Origin: Vanilla planifolia
Taxonomy: Eukaryota > Streptophyta > Magnoliopsida > Asparagales > Orchidaceae
Assembly (NCBI GenBank): GCA_023846275.1
Contig: CM043868.1
Span: 19,873,755 to 19,937,754 of the forward strand
Direction: 5' to 3'
DNA: 64,000 nucleotides
Shown: in pieces, positions 1 through 11,700 of the stretch
Position numbering within the stretch: the stretch's first letter is position 1
Layout of the letters: every line of letters begins with the position of its first letter
The notes under the pieces: generated by a model
What the model saw: the letters and a program-made list of their open reading frames with translations, nothing else
What the model was told of the DNA's origin: nothing
Databases searched by the model: none
Made by a program: the position numbers and the translations under genes

Positions 1-1246
1 AGGACATCTTAAAAAGGAAGGCGACTAATCTTAGTACATAAAGCACCATTCAATGGCAACATTACAGCCCGTTTTCATTTCTATTACTTCCATGCAACAA
101 TAAATGAAGGGTTGCTTTCGTTCTTTTCTTCCATTTCTTGTATGCAGTGGCATGCGTATAGATTCAGAGCAATAAGCCCACAAATGTCATCAAGCATGTT
201 ATGTCTAAGATTTGATCTCAAATAATAGACCTTACTCTATTAGTCACAGGAATAGAAGAACTCCAGTGACTGTTAACTGAAACTGGTCCAAGTGCTCATC
301 ATAATTTTTTCCAGAAAAGGCAGCTTTTGAAGCCTATGATATCAGGATAGTTTTGTCTCTTTTCTTTTCTTAGTTTTACTTTTATCTCCCAAATTACATG
401 AATGAAATATTAAAATATCGACTGTCTTTCACTTTATACAACAAAGATGATCAGTAAGTCAACGAGCTTGCTCACACTGGATAAATATTCTTAAACTGAA
501 TTAAATGAAAATGGAAGCTCTATTTGGTTTGAACCAAAAAGAAGATTTCTATTTTAGTTTATTAGGTGTAGTCTAATATAATATGTTTGCAATACTTGTT
601 AGTCTTGTTATTGTTGTTGTTATATGAGGACTCTATTATCCTTGAGAATTTGTTCATGTTCCGCAGGCAAAGTTTTGATAACAAATATTCGTGCTTGATA
701 TGAAATACATTTCTTCTATAAACCTTTCTGATCTATCGTGTTGAATGGTACTACAAATCAACAATTGTGGGTAGATACTTATCTATGTTAATATCTATGG
801 TTTGGGAAAGTAGTGTGACTGCTTATAAGAGTTCGAGCTCTGTTGCTAGGGTGGTTGATTTGAACTCTGCTAATTGGCTTTTTAATTCATGCCTTAGATA
901 CATATTTAAGGAGTGCATTAAGAATTCCATGGTGCTAGGAGGGCGGCGAGCAAGGAAGTTTTGGAGATAAATCTATGAGTGCTGTTCTTTTGTTCTTTAG
1001 TGAATCCTTTGTTTGTGAGAGTGGTACATTTGAGGGCTTATTCTATACCAAAATAAGTCAAAAGCATTTCATCCATGTTTTTTTTGTTCTGATGGCTCAT
1101 TTCAACTGCACTCAAACTACTTTTGTTGGCTTAATTTCCTAAAAGCCATGCTTTTGTCACATTTTAAACTTGTTGATTTTTTTTTTTTAACGTGGGTTAA
1201 GCTTGTAATATTTATAACCGATTTTGTTTGTTTTGTTTCTTAAAAG
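1..1246 (+). other. Probable intron or upstream part of the DRP1 gene; no exon recognised
   Basis: AT-rich sequence ending in a good acceptor (AG at 1245-1246) directly before the first DRP1 exon I can read. DRP1 proteins have a GTPase and middle domain before this point, so their exons must lie left of the window or be absent. An open stretch at 767-970 contains IFKECIKNSM, which faintly recalls the DRP1 segment just before the GED, but the match is too weak to call an exon. Confidence 0.5.
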
Positions 1247-2348
1247 GAGCTGAAGCAATATCCTGTCCTGCGATTGGAGGTTGGAAATGCAGCTGTTGAT
1301 TCATTGGTGAAAATGAGAGAGGAAAGCAGGAAAGCAACTCTTCAGCTGGTAGACATGGAGTGTAGTTATCTTACTGTTGATTTCTTTCGGAAGCTTCCAC
1401 AGGATGCTGAAAAAGGAGGAAATCCAACTCATTCAATTTTTGATAGATACAATGATGTCTATCTCAGACGTATTGGTATGCACTATAAAATCATTAGATG
1501 AAATGAAGATTTATACTAACTTATTAATCTAAAATGATGCCTATAATTCATCTAAAACCTTCCTAAAGTTGAATGGCAAGACAAATTTGTTCACCATCTT
1601 ATTAACCTATCTGCATATTTTGAAACATTCAATTTTTACAGGGACTAACGTTCTGGCCTATGTCAACATGGTATGTGCAAGCTTACGCAACTCCATTCCA
1701 AAGTCTGTTGTTTACTGTCAAGTGCGGGAGGCCAAGCGCTCTCTGCTTGATCATTTCTTTACAGAATTAGGAAAGAAAGAGGTGAGGGGCATTCAACTTT
1801 TTCTTTATTTTTCTTTTTTTAACTGCCCCAAAATTTAGTTTTGTTACATGAATGTTAGATACTTTTGGAAAGCAATTTTAATTTTTTAGTACCAAATAAA
1901 TTTCATATATTTTCCTTTTAAACTGTTGTTACTTTTCCATTTATTGGGTGAAGATTGTTAATGTTTTTCTATTGCACTTCTATATCTAACATTTCAGCTT
2001 TGACTGATCGTTTCTGCTTAAAACTCAACCGTTGTACCGAGTATTTTAATTTGCCCCAATAATGCACTAATGCTTGCAAACATTATCTGTCTGTTTCTCT
2101 TCATGGGTGCATAATGAGCAGTATAATGGTGATATTGAACTAATTCCTATGCAATAAGAGTGTTGTCGAATAATGTTTTGTTTTGTGCGATGTCTTTCTG
2201 AAGATGTCTCTGTTTGCAGGCTAAGGCGTTGTCTGCTTTGTTGAACGAGGACCCGGCCGTCATGGAACGTAGAGCTGCACTTGCCAAGAGACTAGAATTG
2301 TACAGAAACGCGCAATCTGAAATCGATTCTGTGGCTTGGGCTAAGTAG
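1247..2348 (+). CDS. Dynamin-related protein 1 (DRP1 family), C-terminal part with GED, partial
   Basis: Three exons are readable: 1247-1475, 1642-1781 and 2220-2348, with GT/AG borders and phases that join cleanly into 165 residues and a TAG stop. The product matches the end of plant DRP1 (phragmoplastin/ADL1) proteins: [20 protein letters not shown], then [19 protein letters not shown], then the block around [20 protein letters not shown], then [20 protein letters not shown] and the typical ending VAWAK. This is the GTPase effector domain, which folds back on the GTPase and drives self-assembly. In the family, DRP1 acts at the cell plate and in clathrin-mediated endocytosis. The GTPase and middle domains are not in the window, so I cannot tell a complete gene with a long intron from a truncated copy. 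The readable exons have no internal stop or frameshift. Confidence 0.9.
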
Positions 2349-2560
2349 TAGATTTGAGTACACGCATGTTGCTGCAGCAGCGAGGCAGTAAATTTTTGGA
2401 GGATCAATTCACTTGCTGGTCTCCAAAATTTTGATAACTGTTAAGATCTTTATCAAGTTAGTTAGCAAACAATCAGAAGATTCACTGAAACTTTCATGTA
2501 ATTTTTTTATCAAATACGGCTGTGGAAGCATACTCTACGGTTTTGTCAATGCTCTAAACT

Positions 2561-2566
2561 AATAAA
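2561..2566 (+). terminator. Candidate poly(A) signal AATAAA for the DRP1 gene
   Basis: Canonical AATAAA about 213 bases after the DRP1 stop codon, a usual 3' UTR distance. It is a candidate only, because such hexamers are frequent in this AT-rich DNA. Confidence 0.35.
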
Positions 2567-3255
2567 TGCATGATAGAATGGTTGTCCCAAATGACACTAT
2601 TAACATGAAGTTTTTACTATCAACTTTGATTTGAAACATATGATATCATAATGAGTGATTTTATTAATGATGTTAAATCAATTATTAAAGAATAACTGAT
2701 AAGCACTAATATGAATATGTATAATAATTATATGAACATATTTATATAATCAAATTTGTAAATCAAAATAATGATAATAATAATAATATTAATAGTTTGA
2801 TATAAATAAAATAAATCATCACATGTTATAAGACAAAATAAATGTGATAATCATTATCATAGAGTTCATAAATAATAAAAATCAAAATGCTTAATAAATA
2901 GTATAACACAGCATATAATATTAATATCAATCTTTATTCTCTCCATCATATAATAATATAATAATCATATTGATATTGATAGATTATGATCAATCTATTA
3001 TAAGAAAATTGTTATGAACTTGAACAATGGAGTTGTCACATTCAATTTATTTTTTTAAATAACATGTAAAAAAAGAACGTATTAAATTTGTAAACAAATA
3101 GCTTGAAAGAATTATCAATCACAACAAATGGCAATCAAATGACAAGGATATGCTAGACTTTGATGGTAATTAATGCAAGATTTGGAAGCAATCACCTTAG
3201 CTTTTTGGTGTTGCTTGGATATCAAAAGATTTTGGTAAATAACAAGACTTATGAG
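2567..3255. other. AT-rich intergenic spacer
   Basis: Low-complexity AT-rich DNA with many ATA/AAT runs. I see no coding potential, RNA gene or clear repeat before the 5' LTR at 3256. Confidence 0.6.
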
Positions 3256-4127
3256 TGATGTAGGACAATAAAAAAATATGAACATATATATTATGAAGTG
3301 TATAAAAAGAAAATGAATATAGAGAATATGAGATGTATGAAAAGAAAATATTATTTGAATTTAAATTGCATAAATAAATTGTTTATCATAAGTCAATAAT
3401 ATCAAACCCATCATATGAAGCAATGCTCACAAACTCGTATAAAGATAATTTGAGACAAACAAAGAATAAATATTTAATAACAAGTTTTGATCATAATATG
3501 CATAAAAACATCTAGAGAGTTCATTTGTAGTTGGTTGTTTTAACAAAATGTTAGTACTTTCTTATTTTGTAAAAGCATGTATGAGTAGGTTTTAGTGGAC
3601 ATTGGTGGTTATAATGTAAGGCCATATATAAATAAGCTCAAAATATGAAATTAAAGAAGATAATTTGATGGTTTGAGTTATCACTTTATGGTATTGCTTA
3701 GTGGCTAAACTATGGGTAAAGATTAATAGTTTTTTCCTTCCATTGTACAACTCTTTGATTAATATTATAATCTCGTTTTGTAAGTGTTACTTATTATTTT
3801 TTTATCATTTTTAAATCATTGGTAATCACCCACAAAATTGTTCTTCACTTTCTTTTATCTTCCTTTAGCTTTTTTTTGCAACTTAGAATATAATACTTTA
3901 ACAATCGCTTAGATGGTATTGTAGCAACTGCATGTACGCTATTTTTGCACTTGTCTACCCATAGAGTGCATCGTAAGCACCTAGCCAACGCACATATAGT
4001 CCTTAGTAGCAAATATTTGCAAAATGAATAGTAATGTATCCATTTTTTCCATTTTTAGCTCAAGGTTTATTAGTTCTATTCCATATTATTTTGGAAAAAT
4101 ATAAAAATCTTTGAACCCTTTCCATCA
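3256..4127 (+). repeat. 5' LTR
   Basis: Pairs with 4856-5733. Shared landmarks include GAGATGTATGAAAAGAAAAT (GAGATGCATGAAGAGAAAAT in the partner), a stretch ending in CCCATAGAGTGCAT in both, and a final block around CATATTATTTTGGAA (CACATCATCTTGGAA in the partner). It starts with TG and ends with CA. Confidence 0.75.
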
Positions 4128-4855
4128 TTTGTTATTAGAGCTCGACATCATAGTATTCTATCCAATATAATAATTACAAAGTTATTAGTGGTTAAATTAA
4201 TTTTCTTTTGTTATATCATTTTGATAACAAAGATTTTTTTTAATCATTTTCTTAATCAAATGACTTATAGACTAACAAGAATGGCATAAATAAAAAATTT
4301 GTTAAAATTAATGAAAAACTTGATTGAAATGACAAATCAGTGGTGAAAAGAAAATAGAAAGAATTCAAACTTTTAAGCATGATATCAAAAACCAATTTCA
4401 AAACTTGTGAAATAAGCTACAATCACAAATGTAAGACTCCCCCACTTTTTGTACTGAAGAGATTGAATAGATGTTCATGCCCATAGAAGAGTGATGACAC
4501 TTATGTTGTTGAATTTGGCTTTAGATAAGTCTAGTAGTATTATTTCCAACAATAAGAGGATTTACGACGTAAGAAGTTTCAATATATGGATTTGCAAACA
4601 AACACTTTTTTTTGTGTGAATGAAGACAATAGTTATCATTATTATTGTATCAAAAAAATTTTGAAGGAAAACAACATTGTCATTAAGAAAATTCTTAAAC
4701 TAATTTTTCATTTAAATTTCTTGTAAGATGAAAGAATCAACCAAATGATGATGTTTGTTTAAAAAAAAAGAATTAGCAAAACAAGTATTATAATTTATTA
4801 AAGATTGCTTAGACTGTAACTCTACGAAATAGAGTTTTTCTTGGCAAGACAAGAA
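4128..4855 (+). other. Internal remnant with primer-binding-site relic
   Basis: Positions 4130-4143 read TGTTATTAGAGCTC, close to TGGTATCAGAGC, the complement of the 3' end of plant initiator tRNA-Met, in the expected place right after the 5' LTR. The rest is AT-rich with stops in all frames. I recognise no gag or pol residues. Confidence 0.6.
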
Positions 4856-5733
4856 TGATATAAGAGAAAAATAAGCAATTGAACATAAACATAAACAATC
4901 ATGAGATGCATGAAGAGAAAATGTTATTTGAGCTTAAATTATATAAACAAAGTGTTTATTATGAACAGATAAGATGAAGCCCATAATATAAAGCAATGTA
5001 TGCAAGCCCATATGGAGCTAATTTAAGCTAAAAAAGATTAAATATTCAATGATAAATTATGATTAGTATTATACATAAATATTTGGATCATTTAGAAGTT
5101 CATTTAACTATAAAGTGATATTGTTAGTTAGTTATTTTATTAAAAATAAGTTTTTGTAGTTTTTTACTTTGTAAATGCATATATGGGTGGTTATTATTGA
5201 ATATTAGTTTTTGTAATAAAAAATTATGTATAAATAAACCCAAAACAAAAATTAAAAAGAGACAATTTGATAATTTAAGTTATCCTTGTATGTTATTATT
5301 TTGTGGCTTGAGTGTGGGTAAAATTTGATGATTTTTTTTCTTTGTGTAACTCTTTGGTAAGTATTACAAACACATTCAATAAGTGTTATCTCTTCTCTCT
5401 TCATTTTTGTAATCTTATTTTTCATCATTAATAATCACCTATATAACTATTTTTCTTTTCCTTCCATTTCTATTAAGCTATTTCTTTTCAACTCAGAAGT
5501 TGCTACCATAATAATCACTTGATTGTTATTATAACTACTGCAAATATGCTACCTGTGCACCAATATACCCATAGAGTGCATTGACAAGTTTATAACCATT
5601 GCACATCTAGTGCCAAGCAACAAGCATTTGTAGAATAAATAGTACCATAACCACTTTTTCTATTTTTAAGTTTGGATTTCTATGATTCTACTCCCACATC
5701 ATCTTGGAATCAAAGAACTTTTATTTTTCTTCA
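4856..5733 (+). repeat. 3' LTR
   Basis: Second, diverged copy of the LTR at 3256-4127, in the same orientation and of nearly the same length. No clear polypurine tract remains in front of it; AAGACAAGAA is the closest candidate. Confidence 0.75.
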
Positions 5734-7088
5734 TTAATGAGATTAAAAAGTATCATTGAATATCATATTAAAGGGACTTAAAATTAGTTAAGCAAATCAT
5801 TGAGGTAAAACGATGGAAGTTGACAAACAAATTATTAGATTTATGACTTTGATATAGACCAAAACTATAAGGGAGAATGAAGGACAAGAGGAATTACTTC
5901 ACTTGCATTGCTTGATCAGATTATTAGGTCAAGTAGTGTGGGGATCAAAGAGAATTTACAATTAGTTAGTTGAATAGTTTGTCAACATAAATTTATGACA
6001 GTCAATTAATGGGACATCCAACTTTGTCAAATTTCACAATGATGATAAAAGGCAAAGGCTAAAGAAATAGCCTTAATGTGAGCCACACAATTTGGTTCTA
6101 GGATTTTGATGAACAAAAAAAATGACTAAATGTGGTGTCCCCATTGTCTCCACTTAATTAAGAAAACCACACATATTGATATAGAGTATAAAAACAAACA
6201 TTTGTTAATTTTTTTTTGTTATTATAAAATTGTTTATTGGAAAACTATAACATAAGAAATTCCCTCATTAAGTTTTGTAAAATAACATAACATATATTTC
6301 ATCTTTTTTGCAATATGATTAAGAAAATATACTAACTATTTCAAAATTGTAATCTACATGTTAATTATTTCATAGCAAAATAAGAGTAAGAATCATGCAT
6401 GATTCAAACCAAATAGTTTGTGGATCTAATAGCTCAAGTTTTAATACATTGTCTCTAATAAAGTAATAAAGTAGAAACTCAACTATCTATTCATTGCTCT
6501 CTTAGAGTCCAGTGAATTATATCTATATTACTTAAGATTTTTAAGTAAGAAATAGGTTAAGTCAACGAACAAAAATTTAATAAAAAATATTATATATTCT
6601 AAATACAAATATTATAAAGTTGGAGGCATATAATATAATGGATACATAAACATCCATGTGATTTATTTCATACTTAATATTTTATTTTATAGAATTAACA
6701 TCTTTAATTAATCTTAAGTTATCATCATTTGTATTAACTTAAATATATTAATTATCTTATTTTAAGTGAATCACTCACCATGTATATCGATTTTAGGATT
6801 ACAACCTTTGAGTACATCACTTATAAGCTCTAACAAATCTATAATTAATTTTTTTTTAACATTTTTTATTATTCTTTAAATGATTTAACTTGGCCTTTTT
6901 TTTAAAACATGTTTTAAATATGATATTTTTTGTTTATACCAAAATTTTCATCCATAATTTTTATTTTTACTTTTTTCAAAGGACACCTCCATATACATGC
7001 CCAATTTTTTATTCATTCATATGAAAATTTAAAGAAATATATGTAAGTCATTTAATATAAGACAGTTTATAATAACTTCAATAGTACT
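5734..7088. other. AT-rich intergenic spacer
   Basis: No open frame of note and no recognised repeat. It ends in the target site into which LINE-A inserted. Confidence 0.6.
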
Positions 7089-7101
7089 AAGAATACAAAA
7101 T
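7089..7101 (+). repeat. Target-site duplication, left copy (LINE-A)
   Basis: AAGAATACAAAAT, identical to 12345-12357 after the poly(A) tail. Base composition changes abruptly from AT-rich to GC-rich at 7102. Confidence 0.9.
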
Positions 7102-7255
7102 GGTGAAGAGAATGGACTCTGAAGTCGTGTAGGCCTGTACTTAGTCTGTGAGGTGGCCGTTGGAGCCCGAACGGACTGCGTCTAGAATCTCGAAGGCGTC
7201 CGTCCGTACTCCTTTCGTCTCTGGCTTCGGCCGGAGTAGGAACCATGTTCTAACT

Positions 7256-8587
7256 ATGGGGTCTGCTAACATATCCTTCGTTGAGGTGCTAGGTGGGGGT
7301 GCCAGGCCTCCACCGTGCAAACCACGTCGTGCTACTGTTTTCCATGGAGAGCCCGAGATTACGGTCTCGCCGGAGGAGGTCACGAAGCTGGCTGAACCCT
7401 TCAAACTCGCACTGGTAGGCAAATTTTCCCACGGCCGCCCAACTCTGGAAGTCATTCGCTCGTCCCTGGCCAAAGCCGGCTTCCGCGGTGTGGTCACTGT
7501 CGGGCTCCTCAACTCCCGGCATGTCATCCTTCGATTTGCACTCGAAGAAGACTATTTGTTCTGTTGGCTCAAAACCATCTGGTACATACTCGAATTCCCA
7601 ATGCGACTGCTAAAATGGTCTCCGGAATTTCGCTTCGAAGCTGAGCCGACGACTGCCCCTGTCTGGATCTCCTTCGCTAACCTGCCGCTGCATCTCTTCG
7701 ACAAAGCTATTCTATTCTCAATGGCGGCGGCCATTGGTAAGCCCCTGAAACTTGATACGGCGACGGCGTCCGTCTCGCGACCGCACGTCGCCAAGGTATG
7801 CGTAGAACTTGACGTTACTAAGGAACTACCTAAACGGATTCGGATTTCGGCTCATCCCGGCGTGCATGTGGGCGGTTTCTGGCAACCTATTACCTATGAG
7901 AATAAACCAAATTACTGCTCCCAATGCCTTACCATTGGGCACAGCAGAGATGTCTGTAGGAATAACCCACTGCCCGGCGGCCCCACTTCGGATAAAGGTA
8001 AGAGTCCGATCGTATCTTCGCCGCGCTCGGAAAGCTCCTCGCCAAGATCTCCTGTTCATGATTTGGGCCAGTGCTCCTCTCCCAAATCTCCTCTGACATC
8101 GCTTCCCCTGCCGCCTGCAAAATCGGCGGGATCATCTCCTCAATATGACCTTCAGTCGGGACAAGAGCTAAACAACATTGTGCGGGCGCGGCCCACTCTC
8201 CAGACGGCGCTGGTCGACATTCAGGACAGGACCATGCCAGCTATCCTACAGACAGAGACTCAGCCCATAAATAATTCGAATCTTCTACCCCAAACAGCTC
8301 CGGAGTACAATTCAATTACAAAGGACCGGCAGGCCGAACAAATTCGGCACAGAGGACCTGAATCAACTCTCACTCCCTCTCCATCTTCCCAGGAAATCTA
8401 CATTGCAGATGCAACTTCAACGAACGAGTTGAATTCTCTCCACTCTCCAACAGCTGAAGCTGTCTCACCTTATGCACCCTTAAATGGGTCTCCAACGACA
8501 CTACAGAATTCCGGGAAGGAGACATTGCAGACTAATTCGGGGAATCTAATAAACGTTGTCATTCTGGATCCCCCCTCCGCAGCCTGA
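7256..8587 (+). CDS. LINE-A ORF1: nucleic-acid-binding gag-like protein (DUF4283, CCHC knuckle)
   Basis: 443 codons from the first in-frame ATG (7256). The frame is also open upstream to a TAG at 7142-7144, but without an ATG. The N-terminal half carries the DUF4283 fold of plant LINE ORF1 proteins (LVGKFSHGRPTLEVIRSSLA, then a region ending in VWISFANLPLHLFDK). A CX2CX4HX4C zinc knuckle follows at residues 221-234 (C221, C224, H229, C234). The C-terminal third is rich in Ser, Pro and Thr and probably disordered. The family binds the element RNA and forms the retrotransposition particle with ORF2 protein. The frame closes at 8587, but a continuation rich in acidic, then basic residues is open in the next frame to 8756, so this C-terminus is probably truncated by a frameshift. 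Confidence 0.88.
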   Translation: MGSANISFVEVLGGGARPPPCKPRRATVFHGEPEITVSPEEVTKLAEPFKLALVGKFSHGRPTLEVIRSSLAKAGFRGVVTVGLLNSRHVILRFALEEDYLFCWLKTIWYILEFPMRLLKWSPEFRFEAEPTTAPVWISFANLPLHLFDKAILFSMAAAIGKPLKLDTATASVSRPHVAKVCVELDVTKELPKRIRISAHPGVHVGGFWQPITYENKPNYCSQCLTIGHSRDVCRNNPLPGGPTSDKGKSPIVSSPRSESSSPRSPVHDLGQCSSPKSPLTSLPLPPAKSAGSSPQYDLQSGQELNNIVRARPTLQTALVDIQDRTMPAILQTETQPINNSNLLPQTAPEYNSITKDRQAEQIRHRGPESTLTPSPSSQEIYIADATSTNELNSLHSPTAEAVSPYAPLNGSPTTLQNSGKETLQTNSGNLINVVILDPPSAA

Positions 8588-8756
8588 GGCGAAAATGGAC
8601 TCGGCAACGGACGAAGAAATGACGATGGACTTTCCACCGTTGGCCCCCCGTAAATTCAAAAATCGCAGAGCAAAAAACAGAGGCCAGGTAGTGATCTCCC
8701 CTCCTTGTACCAGAAGCGCGGCGGGCTCTAAACCGCCTACCACACCCAATGATTAA
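8576..8756 (+). pseudogene. LINE-A ORF1 C-terminal tail, out of frame
   Basis: After a run of six C (8570-8575) the +1 frame stays open to a TAA at 8754-8756. It encodes an acidic patch (TDEEM) followed by a basic patch (PRKFKNRRAKNRG). The stop overlaps the ORF2 start (ATG at 8749) in the string ATGATTAATG, a compact overlap that fits coupled translation of ORF1 and ORF2. I infer one extra base in the C run in this copy. The normal end could instead be 8587. Confidence 0.5.
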
Positions 8757-11700
8757 TGTCCTCTCATGGAACATCCGCGGGGCTGCCAGCAAAGCTTCCA
8801 CGGGCCGCCTCCGACAACTCATCCGCTCCCATCATATTGATGTCCTCGTTCTGCTTGAACCATTCCTTGGTGACGACAGCATACCTCTCATCTGCCTCAA
8901 ATTCGATATGCAGGATGGCCTCAGTTCCCCAAATGGAAAGATTTGGATACTATGGTCTTCCAAATGCCGGTTTAGCCCAGCTCGCCTCTCCGAACAAGCC
9001 TTGACTGTTCAGGTAACCTTTCAAGGAGCAAATTCTGATGTCTGGCTCTCGGCGGTCTACGGAAAACATTGCCGGAATCTTCGCCGACCTTTGTGGAAAT
9101 TTCTCGCTGACTCCTGCAAGATGGTCGGAGATTCTCCCTGGTGCATCTGCGGTGACTTCAACGTCACCATGATGGAACAGGATCAACTTGGTGCTGCTCG
9201 ATTTCGCAATAGTGATGCCGGCGACTTCCACGCAGCCGTGATGAAATCAAACCTTCTTATACCCCAAACTATTGGGGGTCCGTTCACCTGGCAGGGCATT
9301 AGGCGCGGCGCCATTGTCCTAAAACGGTTGGACTACTTCCTTCATAATGCAGCTTGGCTGGAGGCGGCGCCGGACGGAGTTGTCGAAATTCTCCCGCGTT
9401 CCACCTCCGATCATGCCCCAATCCTCTTCCGTGCTCTGTCCCATCGCAACGGGGGGCCAAAGCCATTCCGCTTTTTAAATGCTTGGCTACTTCACCCGGG
9501 TTTAGAGGACCTGATTACTCATTCTTGGAATGCCCCAATCGCAGCGGCTGGCATTTACAAATTCATTAGTAAACAGGCACAACTCAAGACCGCGCTGAAA
9601 TGTTGGAACAAGACTACCTACGGCAACCTCTTCAGCAACTCCAGGTTAGCTGAGCAGGAGGTGAGGGAGGCGGAAGCTGCCTTAATTGATGCCCCAAATG
9701 AGATAAATGCAGCTCGGTTACAATCGGCGAACACTTCTCTTCATCATTGTCTGGCCGCGGAAGAAGACTTCTGGCGCCAGAAAGCGGGTCTCCGGTGGCT
9801 GAAGGAGGGAGACACAAACACTGGGTACTTCCACGCCTCTGTTAAGTCTAAGAGGAATGTGCTCCACATCCAGAAACTTAAAAAGCCAGACGGCGAATGG
9901 ACGGAGGGGGATGAGGGATTGGAGAATCTTCTTATAAATCATTTTCAAGACTCTTTTCGTGGGCGGGCGGCCTGCCTACCCGCAATTGACAAAATTCTTC
10001 ATTACGCCCCACCATCCCTTTCACCAACACAGAACGACTCCCTTACCAGGTTGACAGACGCCCAGGAGCTGCGGACAATTCTCACCTCAATGCCCGACGC
10101 CAGTGCCCCCGGGCCGAACGGCTTCACAGTCAAATTCTACAAACAATTCTGGACACTCCTCGCCACGGATCTAGTGGACGTAGCAAACGCATTCCTCGAG
10201 GGCTCGGCAATTCCTAGAGCCCTGGGCTCGGCGTGGATCTGCCTCATCCCCAAGACCACGGCTGCGTCCTCGCCTACAGATTTCAGACCAATCTCCCTAT
10301 GCAAAGTCGTCGGCAAGCTTCTCTCCAAGCTACTGGCTTCCCGGCTGGCTGCCATCATGCCTTCAATCATCTCAGCTGAGCAAACCGCCTTCATTAAAGG
10401 ACGAAGCATCACTGATAACATTCTGTTAATGGAGGAAATGATCACCCGCCTAAAACCGACGCCGGAAGCACAACAATATCATACTTAAACTAGACTTCAA
10501 AGCAGCATTCGATAATATTGGATGGCCTTTTCTTCTCGCGGTGCTCCGGAGCCGGGGATTTAGCGCTGCTTTCTGCACAATGGTGCTCAACATCCTCCAA
10601 TCCACGTGGCTCTCGGTGCTGGTCAACGGGCGTCCAAAGGGTTTCTTCAAACCGAGCTGCGGTGTGCGACAGGGAGACCCTCTCTCGCCGGCCCTGTTCT
10701 GTATTGCTCTGGATACACTTAGTCGGTCCCTCTCGGCGGCTTTTGCTGCTGGAAACCTTGACTCCTTCTCGACTCCTGTCCACTGCCGCCCGATCACCCA
10801 CCTTGCGTTCGCGGATGATGTGGTGATCTTCTCAACATGCAAAAAAGCATCACTCCTGCACTTGTCTTCCCTTCTTCAGAATTTCCTTCAAGCCTCATCA
10901 CTTGAACTAAACTGTGGGAAGACTTCTGTAATACACGCCCGTCACTCTTCCACTCGTGCTAAGAAGAGAACGCTCCGTCTCCTCGGTTTCCACTCGGCTA
11001 GCCTCCCTGTCCTGTACCTTGGCTGCTGGCTTGACGTCGGTATGCCACGCGACAGACATTTTCAACCATTACTTGACAAACTTCGCCATCGCATCGCCTC
11101 GTGGCAGAACAAATTCCTCTCCATGGGTGGCAGACAGGTACTCATCAACTCGGTTCTTACTTCGATGACTGCATACATATCCATCGCTTGGTCGCCTCCC
11201 CTGAAGACAGTCTCCGCTATCAATAGCTTAATGGCCAACTTCTTCTGGGGCAAATCTTCCAAGGGCCCTCGTCATCACTGGGCGGCCTGGAACAAGCTCG
11301 CGAGGCCTATATCAAACCAAGGCATAGGCATTATTAACTTAGAAGCGCTAATCCGAGCTCAAACGGCGAAACTCTGGTGGAGGCTGCTCCACACGGTCTC
11401 CCCTTGGTCTTGCTTCCTCATCCAAGCGTACATGACCCGTGACGACAATATCCGGGCAACCAAGCAAGACTCGCACAGTTGGCGCCGCCTTGTCAAGTTC
11501 TGTGATTCCCTGCTCTTCATTCGCGCGGAGGAAGAAGACGGTTTGGGGATTCCCGGTTCGCCCAACTCGACCGGTTCATCCGATTCGGTCTCCTCGGGAC
11601 CCAATCGCTGCCGGTTCAGGCCCAGTCAACCTGACTTCGCCAGCCACCTCAATTGGCTAGGTCTCTGGCTCGGATGCTGCTTCGACAAACGTGGTTCTTT

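Larger units (their letters stand above)
3256..5733 (+). mobile_element. Decayed LTR retrotransposon with nearly all of its interior missing
   Basis: Two diverged direct repeats of similar length (3256-4127, 872 bp; 4856-5733, 878 bp) can be aligned along most of their length. Both start with TGAT and end in TCA. A relic of the plant initiator-tRNA(Met) primer-binding site lies just inside the first repeat (4130-4143). The 0.7-kb interior has no open gag or pol. A possible 5-bp target duplication ATGAG occurs at 3251-3255 and, three bases off the predicted end, at 5737-5741. The superfamily (copia or gypsy) cannot be assigned without pol. This is a deletion derivative or a small non-autonomous element (TRIM/LARD-like), and the LTR divergence points to an old insertion. 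Confidence 0.75.

Noticed and set aside
767-970. 67-codon open frame upstream of the DRP1 exons, with IFKECIKNSM resembling the pre-GED segment
   Set aside because: The similarity covers about ten residues, the frame lacks the conserved flanks, and its start is a GTG. Chance is as likely.
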